Shown piece after piece: positions 1 through 7,400 of a stretch of 15,027 nucleotides of DNA; within the stretch, counting starts at the first letter, position 1; every line of letters begins with the position of its first letter. The notes below the pieces were generated by a model. It was given only the letters and a program-made list of their open reading frames with translations, ran no database searches and was not told the origin of the DNA. The position numbers and the translations under genes are program-made. This stretch comes from Pelagophyceae sp. CCMP2097 (taxonomy: Eukaryota > Sar > Pelagophyceae): positions 286,869 to 301,895 of the forward strand of contig MU657190.1 in the NCBI GenBank assembly GCA_026770575.1, given 5' to 3'.

Positions 1-39
1 GGCGGTGGGCGATGGCATGATTGTAGTAGCGGACAGAGG

Positions 40-798
40 ATGCGATGTTGCGTCGGAGGGCGGCGAGTGATTCAGGGGGGCTCGGGATGGCTTGGGATCG
101 ACGCTGATCGGGTGCTGGTGGCGGGCGGATTCGATGGTGAACTTTTAAACACGACGGAGATCCTCCACCTCTCGACGCTCACGTTCACGCCGGGACCGAA
201 CATGCTGTCTGTACGATCCAGTTGTGCCGCTGTCGCACTCGACGCTCGCAGGATCCTCATCGTTGGCGGTTTCAGCGGCGGCTCTTACTCGTCGAGTTGT
301 GACATCCTCAGCCTGGACACATTGGCATTTACGCCGGGGCCCACCATGGCCGCTCCGCACTTCGGCTGCGCGGCCGTCCCGCTCGACGAGCACCGCATCT
401 TGGTGGCCGGTGGGAGTTTAGGTTCAGAATATTCGAATACGACGCAGGTCCTCGACATCCGGACCATGACGTTCTCGCCCGGGCCGTCGATGGGCTTGGC
501 GCGGTCGTACTGCGTGGCCATGCCTGTCGACGCTCAGCACGTCCTCGTCGTTGGCGGGCAGGGCTCGGAACGCTCAGCATTGGCCACGAACGAGGTCCTC
601 GACGTGGCGACGATGGAGTTTTCGCCCGGGCCGGCCATGCAGGCTGCGCGCTCTGCGTGCGCGGCCGTTCGATTCGACGTCGCGGATGGGCCACGGATCC
701 TCGTGACTGGCGGTGCCGATCATATTGGCAGTGTCTTGTACACGACTGGTGTCCTCGCCGTCGAAGACGAAGCGACGGCGCCAACAGCCCTGCTCTGA
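40..798 (+). CDS. Kelch-repeat protein, 5'-truncated paralogue of the BTB-Kelch pseudogene
   Basis: The open frame gives 252 aa. From about residue 20 on it consists of five consecutive Kelch-like units of about 47 aa. Each has a D-x-R-[IV]-L-[IV]-x-G-G strand, a T-T-x-[IV]-L-D core, a T-[ML]-x-F-[TS]-P-G-P turn and a C-A-A-V-x-[LF]-D end. Kelch units form beta-propellers used for protein binding; the partner here is unknown. The first ~17 residues are not Kelch-like. The reading only joins the family around D-A-D-R-V-L-V-A-G-G, so the 5' part (a BTB domain and one more Kelch unit in the paralogue at 1909-4281) is missing. The true start could be an exon outside the window: a possible acceptor, gattcag, lies just before the homologous part. 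The C-terminus E-V/G-V-L-A-V-E-D matches the paralogue. It may be a functional fragment or a decaying duplicate; the frame itself is intact. Confidence 0.7.
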   Translation: MRCCVGGRRVIQGGSGWLGIDADRVLVAGGFDGELLNTTEILHLSTLTFTPGPNMLSVRSSCAAVALDARRILIVGGFSGGSYSSSCDILSLDTLAFTPGPTMAAPHFGCAAVPLDEHRILVAGGSLGSEYSNTTQVLDIRTMTFSPGPSMGLARSYCVAMPVDAQHVLVVGGQGSERSALATNEVLDVATMEFSPGPAMQAARSACAAVRFDVADGPRILVTGGADHIGSVLYTTGVLAVEDEATAPTALL

Positions 799-1908
799 GG
801 ACATGCCGCACGCCCCAAAACCAAGAGAGGCCCTCCTGATTCGTGGCGACGACGCCGACGGCGGCGGCGTTGCGATGGACGGCATCATCGGCGGACACGC
901 GCGCGCCAAGGCGCGGGCCAAGGCGAGAGACGAGCGACGACGACGAACAACCACGAAACGCATCTTTCATAATCCACACAACTCGACCGGCCTCGAGAGC
1001 GCGAGCCCTCGCCCCAACGCCCACGAGGAGCCTCCGAAGCGAGGCGGTGGCCCCCTTGGGTTATCGCGGGGCCGAGCGTGTCCTTTGGTAACACGCTCGC
1101 GAGCCACGCGGCACTAAAAAAAAGCTTGAAATCGCTGCTTCGCGGGCGACTCTCCGCCGCGCGCACCGACGGCGAGGCGTCGGTCTGGTGAGGCGAGGTT
1201 TCGGTCTGGTGTTGAACACCATGAAAAAGATCGCAATCGCACAGCGAGGACCTGACGCGACACGTGTGGCTCGCCTCTCGAGTCGGATGGCTGTACGCCT
1301 CGACTGTTGGATGGCCCTCCGAGATGCATGGCTCCTGCGGCAACGCAGCACCCCCCGGGCAGCGCGGTGCCGGCGCCCCCCGCGGCTCGGCGCCACCGAA
1401 CGTCGGACCGCTGCGGAGTCGCTCGGGCTTGGAGTGGCTGCGGCAGTCGCCGAGGCTCGGAGTCACTCGGGCAGTCCGGGCCTCGGAGCCGTGCGGCGCT
1501 GCCACGCCGGCCCGTCTCGAGGCAGGCGTGGAGATCAGCGCCATCGGTGACAGGCGAGCTGCACCGACGCCAGATGCCAGTGCGTGCACGTCACTCGAGG
1601 CCTCCGCGGGCCGCCCCTCGGCGAGCCGCGGCGTTCGAGATGGCAAAAAACGGTGGTCCCCGCGGCCTCGGGAGACATTGAATGGATTCATCATTAGCCG
1701 AAAGACTACAGAGGGCCCTCGGAGCGGCCTTGGGCCCGAGGCCGCCGCTCGGTGCCCCCGGCCGCGGGCATACGGCCGAGACCGCCTCGCCGGCGCCGCG
1801 CCGGCCGCCGGCCCGGCGCGTTTTGGGCGTCGTTGGACGCGTGTGCTGCGTTGTCTGTGAGCCCGCGACGGAACTGAATCTTCCTCGCGGCTTGGGGGTG
1901 TATCCGGC
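799..1908. other. GC-rich intergenic region, no gene recognised
   Basis: About 1.1 kb lies between the tail ends of the two Kelch copies. Several frames stay open on both strands, including a long minus frame running 2153-885. Beyond the Kelch tail the translations are Arg/Pro/Ala/Ser-rich, without domain motifs or a recognisable start, as expected by chance at this GC content. A short direct repeat tcggtctggtg occurs twice near 1180-1212. I see no RNA gene, transposon end or promoter that I can support. Confidence 0.5.
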
Positions 1909-1966
1909 TCAGAGCCGCAGCTGCGTCGTCGGCCGCCGCGGTGATCTTCGACGGCGAGCACCTCTG

Positions 1967-2020
1967 TAGTCACTATCTCGACTTCGTCGTCTGTAGTCAC
2001 TATCTCGACTTCGTCGTCTT
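1967..2020 (-). repeat. 27-bp tandem duplication inside the Kelch pseudogene
   Basis: Two adjacent 27-bp copies begin tgtagtcactatctcgac at 1967 and 1994. On the minus strand they encode the nine-residue acidic unit D-D-E-V-E-I-V-T-T twice, so the duplication keeps frame. It is absent from the paralogue at 40-798, so it arose after the two copies diverged or was lost there. Confidence 0.9.
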
Positions 2021-2431
2021 GATCGTCCGAGTCGGAGTCGTCCAAGTCGCCAATCACGAAGATCTGCGGCTCTGCGACGTCGATCCGAACGGCCGCGCAC
2101 CAAGCACGCCCGGCCAGCAAGGCCGGCCCGGGCAAAAACTCCATAGCCGCCACGTCGAGGAGCTCGGTCGTGGCCGATGCAAAATGAGTCCAGTCCGCCG
2201 ATGATCAGGAGGTGCTGCGTGTCGACGGGCACGGCCGCGCATCCAAGGCGCGCCGAGCTCATCGACGGACCGGGCGCGAACGCCATGGTCCGGATGTCGA
2301 GGATCTCCGTCGTGTTCAAACATCCCGAACCTGAAAATCCACCGGCGACCATGATGCGGTGCTCGTCGAGCGCGACGGCCGCGGATCCGCTGCGTGGAGT
2401 GGCCATGGCGGGCCCCGGCGTGAAGGCCATA

Positions 2432-3329
2432 CAGGGGCCCCCGGAGGGGGTACGCCTACTCAAGGGCGCCTACAATTGTACTCAAGGGCGCATATTACTA
2501 TCTAAGGATTTTTCCCACTTTTACCCTCCAAGAGAACGTTCCGAAGAACGTTCTTTACAGTTTCTTTTTTAATGCCGATTTTGGCATTGGGACCGTCTTC
2601 ACGCGTCGGCGTCCTATTTAAACGCGTTGCCTAGTTTTTGCACCCCGAGCTTCGGCGGACCTGGGATAACATAGTATCGAAAAAGCCGTTATGGGACAGT
2701 CAAATGACGTTTATCGCTGAAATTTCGATTTTCGCGAATCACGCTAAATGAGGCAGATTCGGACTCGCCGCGTCAGCGCGCGTCGAATGCGCTAAGTGAC
2801 GTCTAAAATCTCTAAAATTTTAATTTTTGTGATTTTTGAACATTGCGATGATTTTCGAAAATTGCAATGACCTTGAATAGACGCCCTTCAGAACACCCCT
2901 GGAAGCCAAAATCAAACAGAGCGACGAGGAGGCTGGTTCGATGGCAATTTCGGCTACCGACGCGCAAGGCGGGGACAAGCTCCCCCGCCTTTCAAGGCGT
3001 GGTAACGGAGGCGCTTCAAAATCTGCCCTTTCGGCTTCTTTGGTTCAAGTTGGCTCTCGCCTATCGCCAAGGACTTATTCGCCTCACGTCATGTTTTTTC
3101 GATCCTTTTGGGGGGAATCGGATTTAAATTACACCTTTTTTTTAACTTTTTTGTTACCAGTTGGAATTCGCTCAACCAAACGATTGCGGGCCTGTTTTCG
3201 CCCCGCAGTGCCGCGTGCAAAGTTGGCATCGAACAAGTGTCTTAGTTGACGCGGTAGGCGATTTCCGTGATAGCGCTTCCAGGGGTGTCCTTCAGAGGGC
3301 GTACCCCCTATTACGGGGGGGGGGGCCTG
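2432..3329. mobile_element. Non-autonomous DNA-transposon-like insertion in the Kelch pseudogene
   Basis: The 898 bp segment splits a Kelch unit and is clearly AT-richer than its surroundings. Its ends are inverted. The left end reads CAGGGGCCCCC, a short spacer, then GGGGGTACGCC. The reverse complement of the right end reads CAGGCCCCCCCCCCC, a spacer, then GGGGGTACGCC. Similarity continues at about 70% for some 20 bp further inward (CTCAAGGGCGCC against CTCTGAAGGACACC). The dinucleotide TA sits just outside both ends, at 2430-2431 and 3330-3331, suiting a TA target duplication as in Tc1/mariner/pogo-type elements. The family is not certain, because removing the insert with one TA does not exactly restore the Kelch frame. 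No transposase is present; the longest frames are under about 105 aa and look random. Confidence 0.75.
2881..3303. repeat. Internal inverted repeat pair within the insertion
   Basis: The sequence ACGCCCTTCAGAACACCCCT (2881-2900, continuing GGAAGC) recurs in inverted form at about 3276-3303 as ACGCCC, TCTGAAGG, ACACCCCTGGAAGC. The repeat is the subterminal part of the right end of the insertion, so the right half (2881-3303) forms its own foldback unit. This suggests a nested or rearranged copy of the same element family. Confidence 0.7.
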
Positions 3330-4092
3330 TATGTTGAAAATCTCGGTAGTCGATAAGCAAGACCTGTCACCAAAACCGCTGACGACGAGGACCCTGCGAG
3401 CGTCGAGTGCGACGGCGGCGCAGATGGATCGCGTTGATGGCATGATCGGTCCCAGCGTGAGCGTGAGTGTCGAGAGGCGAAGGATCTCCGTCGTGTTTCC
3501 ATCAACCACCACAAGCACGCGGTCCGCGTCGAGCTGGACGGCTGCGCAGCCCGATGATTGTCCCGTGAGCAACTTCGGCCCGGTTGTAAACGCCATCGTC
3601 TGCACGTCGAGCAACGCCGTCGCGTCTAAAACAGACTCGCCCGACCAGCCGCCAATGACGATGACGCGCCCTCCAGCGAACACGGCGGCGCAGCCCGCAC
3701 GCCTTTCGCTCATTTCCGGCCCCAGCCGGAACGCCGCGCCGTCGGTCCACGGCGGGGCGCCGAACACGGCCGTCACGAGGCCAAAGTAGTCCAGCTCCTG
3801 CACCAGCGCTTCTTGCGCCGCCTCGGGTAATAAGCGCATCGCCCTCTGCATGCGCGGGCCGTCTGGAGGGTCGCCGCGCAGGAAATCGAGGATCAGTCGG
3901 AAGCGCTCGCCGTCGCGGTCGATGAAGATGGACCCGTCCACCGGGTCCGGCTGCAGCATCGCGTCGCAGCGGCCGAACATGCGCCCGAGCATCGAGTCCT
4001 CGACCTTCATCAGCACGGCCCGTGAAATTTAGAAGCGCGAGCCGCCCACGTTGAGCTTGACCAAGTCGTCGGGCGTCGATGAAGGCGCCTCG

Positions 4093-4281
4093 TCATCCGA
4101 CGCGGCGCTGTCGCGCTCCACGGCGCCGTCGTGCTCCACCGCGGCGCCGTCGCGCTCCGCCGCGACGCTCCGCCGCGCCGTCGCGCCCGTCCGCCGCGCC
4201 GTCGCGCCCGTCCGCCGGCGCGCGTCCTTTTCGGGGGCCGCCGGCGTCGGCGCGCGCGATCCCGTCGTCCACCGCCGGCAT
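4093..4281 (-). repeat. Degenerate tandem repeat in the pseudogene leader, with a frame change
   Basis: On the minus strand, after an ATG at 4281-4279, a roughly 21-nt unit (GCGGCGGACGGGCGCGACGG, C) repeats about twice exactly and then degenerates. Upstream units read A-A-D-G-R-D-G. Downstream units read A-A-E-R-D-G, A-V-E-H-D-G and A-V-E-R-D-S, but in another frame, the one that leads into the BTB domain. A shortened copy near 4165-4180 (GCGGCGGAGCGTC, 13 nt) explains the shift. Confidence 0.6.
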
Positions 4282-4423
4282 CCCTCGCTGCCTGTCGTGC
4301 CTGGGAGGCGGGGGGTCCGCGGATTGGTCGTTCAACAATGACCCCCCTTTTAGGAATCTTTTGGCGATTTTTCAACTTCCTTGAAGTCATCGGCGACAGC
4401 TTCCGACCGTCCATCCCGCCACG
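4282..4423. promoter_or_regulatory. Short head-to-head intergenic region, Kelch pseudogene / cpn60
   Basis: Only about 140 bp separates the apparent minus-strand start of the Kelch pseudogene (ATG at 4281) from the plus-strand start of cpn60 (ATG at 4424). Any shared or divergent promoter must lie here or overlap the coding ends. The stretch is locally AT-richer around 4340-4385. No TATA box or named motif is convincing. The cpn60 start sits in CCGCCACGATG, the same 11 bases that surround the start of the MYND-RING-Sel1 gene at 13008. Confidence 0.45.
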
Positions 4424-7400
4424 ATGCGCCTCATCGCCTCGCTCGTCGTCGGCTCCGCCGTGGCGTTTGCGCCGGCGCGGCCGCAGGCCGTGAAGACGGC
4501 CCTCGACGCGAAGATGGTGCGCGGGAGATTCATATAGTTTTTTTTCTCGAGAAGAAGTGCCCTTTTCGGGGCCTCGCCAACGCACAAACGGGCGCCCACA
4601 TCGCCCGCCAGGTCCTCTTCGGCGACGAGGCGCGCGCCAAGCTGGTGGAGGGCATCAACACCGTGCGTTTGGCTGCTTTCTTGTTGGTGAACGTTCGTGG
4701 GCAACGCGCGTGGGCAACGGCAGTGCTGCGGCCGGAGCGGCGGCGGGGCGGCGCTGAATGGCCAGACGCGGAGATCTCGGCCGATCCTCCCGGGGACAAA
4801 AGGACAATAAAATGGCGGGGTCCTCTTGCGTGGGGACGATTCCCGGTGAACCCATCTCCAATAACCTCTCGCAACCCTTATAGGTCGCCAACGCCGTCAA
4901 GGTGACGCTGGGCCCCAAGGGCCGCAACGTGGTGCTGGAGCGCGAGTACGGCGCGCCGGAAATCGTGAACGACGGCGTCACGATTGCGCGCGACATTGAC
5001 CTCTCGGATGATCCCGTTTCGGCCGCGTCCTATTTCCGGCAAAACCGTCGAGTCGTCGGATGACTCTGGAATTCGGTCGTCGTTTGACTTTGAAAGTCGG
5101 TCGTCGTTTGACTTTGGAAGTCGGTCGTCGTTTGACTTTGGCAGGAGTTTCATCGAGGCCTTTGCGGCACCCCAGAGTTGCGATGCGCCAGAGTCCGGCC
5201 TTCGAACCGGCCTTGGTCTTTGAAGACGGACCGTTTCAACGCCGCCACGTCTCGACGCCGCCGCGCTTCTAGGCGGCGAACATTGGCGTGCGCCTGGTTC
5301 AGGAGGTGGCTTCCAAATCGGACTCCAAGGCCGGCGACGGCACGACGACTTCGACGATTATGACTCAGGAGTTTGTCAACCAAGGCATGAAGCTCGTCTC
5401 CGCGGGCGTGCGAACCAGCGTCGGTCATCGGGCAAACCCCGTCCCACTCTTTGGATTTGATGCCCGACGCGTGAGGTGAGGGCGCGGTCACCGATTTCAC
5501 TTACGCCGTCGCGCGGGGGGAACGCTTCACTCGGCCGATAGGTGAACCCCGTCGCGCTCCGTCGCGGCATGAACAAGGCAACTGCGATCCTCATCGAAGA
5601 GATCAAGAAGCTGTCCAAGCCCGTCGCGTCCAACGACGAACTCTTCATGGTCGCCACCATCGCCACGTGCCGGCCTGCGTCGGTCAACTTCCTGAACAGC
5701 GAGGACTGGAGAGCGGGAGCAGAGGCATGGCTCGGGTCGACGATGACGCTCTTGGTCTGCCGCGATCAGACCCCCTTTGCGACGTTTTGTGAAAGACAGA
5801 GTCGTTGTCCCCGTGTGGGTATCGCCGCTGCGGCCCCGTGGGCTGCAGACGGTCCGTCCGCGGCCCCTCCGCGGCCCCTCCGCGGTCCCTCCGCGGCCCA
5901 AAGTAGGCCCCCGAAGACGGTCCTGCCCGACGAGGTCCATCGACCATGTCGACGCCTCCAATGCGACCCTATACGGGCAGTCCTCGAGAGGCGCGTGATG
6001 GACCCTTTGACCCTCCTGCGCAAAAACTCGACGGTCTGCGCAAAACCTCGACGGTCTACGCAAAACCTCGACGGTCCGATGCGGCCAACCTCGACGGTCC
6101 GATGCGGCCTTATACCACCCTTCGAGAGTCCGATGGGGACCTCCACGGTCCTCAAAGGACCCAAGACGAACCCGAGGTGATCCCACGGAGCCCTCGACGG
6201 TCCGATGCGATTCCGTGCGGTGCATTCTTCCGTGCGGGGCATGCCCCTTTGGACGTTTTTCGGCAATGCCCAACAGGTCGGTGCGACGTGCTGTTCCGAG
6301 AAGGCGGCCTTTGAGACTGCCGTGGACGACGCCCTAATCGCCCGATGGTTCTCTGGAATCGCCCTTTCAACGGGCCTTTGAAAAGATGCCGATTCGGACT
6401 CTCCGTCTCGAGAAGGCCGGACTCCACGTCTCGAGAAGGCGGCCGGAGTCCCTGAGAGGGTCGTTTGGTTTCTCGGACGGGCCGAGATTTGGCCCCTCGA
6501 GGTAAAAAAAGGGGAAGACCTTTGACATTTCCTTTGGACGAACCTGGGCCTTTTCGCAAGTCTTCCGTGCGGTGCCCGGGACGCCCTTCTGGACGGCCCC
6601 TCGAAGCGTCCCCTCGGCCTCTCCGGTCTGCCCTTTGGACGGCAAATCGACGTCCCGATGCACCCTCGATTCGGTCCATCGACGTCGCTGACAAGGCGTT
6701 GATTGAGTCCTTTGCACGGGCCTTGCCCTCGTGCGGGCCTTGCACTACGTCCCTCCAACGGGCGGATCAAAGAAGGCGACGCTTGAGAAGAGAAAGGGCC
6801 TCGTCGAGAACTTTGTGGGCGGCCCCTCGTTTCCTATGAGAAAAAAAAGGCCACCTCGTCGGATCAAGGGCCCCTCGAGGCGGCCATTGAGACTGACAAG
6901 GTTCTTCGGACGGGCCTTTTGCGTGTTTCCTATGACGGCAAGCCCCGGGAGCGTGGCCGTCCTTTTTGACAGATGGATGCATGGGCTCCGTGTGGGCGAC
7001 GGCGTTGCAGCGGGTATCGCCGCTGCGACTCCGCGGGCCGCAGACGGTCCTACTCCTCGGCAGTCCGTCCGCGGTCCTCGGACGCCAGCTCGACGGCCCG
7101 ACGCGGCCCCTGGACGGCCCCATACCACCCCTGACTGTCCTATGGGGACGTCAACGGTCCTCAAAGGACCCAAGAGTTGAGGCGGTCCCGCACGGCCCCC
7201 ACGGTCCAGCGGAGAAGGTCTATGCGGCCCCTCGACAGCTCCCGCTCTCCGACGGCCCTCAACGGGCTCCGAGAGGGAACTTCGACGGCTTTCTATGGAC
7301 TTGGACGCCCCCGAGACGGACCCTCACTCGGTCCCCACGCGGCCTGCTTGGTCCGACGGGGGCGGTCCGAATCGACGGCCCCTCGACGCTGCACGGTCCT

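Larger units (their letters stand above)
1909..4281 (-). pseudogene. BTB(T1/KCTD-like)-Kelch pseudogene, interrupted by a mobile element
   Basis: Read on the minus strand, the gene starts with an Ala/Asp/Arg-rich leader. A KCTD-type BTB/T1 domain follows: L-V-K-L-N-V-G-G-S-R-F, then A-V-L-M-K, then F-I-D-R-D-G-E-R-F and I-L-D-F-L-R-G-D. Kelch units collinear with those of the 40-798 gene come next. Such proteins usually bind partners through Kelch and oligomerise or recruit cullin-3 through BTB. Lesions: (a) TAA at 4031-4029 in frame between N-V-G-G-S-R-F and I-S-R-A-V-L; (b) a frame change in the leader repeats around 4165-4180; (c) the second Kelch unit (counting from the first shared with 40-798) is split after N-I-Q near 3330 and resumes at T/M-A-F-T-P-G-P near 2430, with 2432-3329 inserted; (d) a frameshift at about 2165-2190; (e) loss of the G-G doublet in one Kelch unit (about 3500). 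The acidic C-terminal stretch holds a duplicated D-D-E-V-E-I-V-T-T. The equivalent stop TGA (1911-1909) is now out of frame with the last Kelch unit. Confidence 0.85.

Noticed and set aside
1264..1860. 198-codon open frame on the plus strand
   Set aside because: Low-complexity Ala/Arg/Pro/Gly translation, several overlapping open frames and no motif; expected by chance in GC-rich DNA.
885..2153. 422-codon open frame on the minus strand
   Set aside because: Only its first part (2153 to about 1930) is Kelch tail. The rest is Arg/Pro/Ser-rich read-through past the paralogue's stop position, with no domains.
3129..4016. A functional 295-aa Kelch protein starting at the GTG codon near 4016
   Set aside because: It would begin in the middle of the BTB domain just after a stop codon and end inside the inserted element; better explained as part of a pseudogene.
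4381..4905. Single 174-codon plus-strand frame covering the start of cpn60
   Set aside because: It is in a different frame from the conserved Cpn60 reading; the conserved residues require exons 4424-4516, 4612-4662 and 4884-5015.
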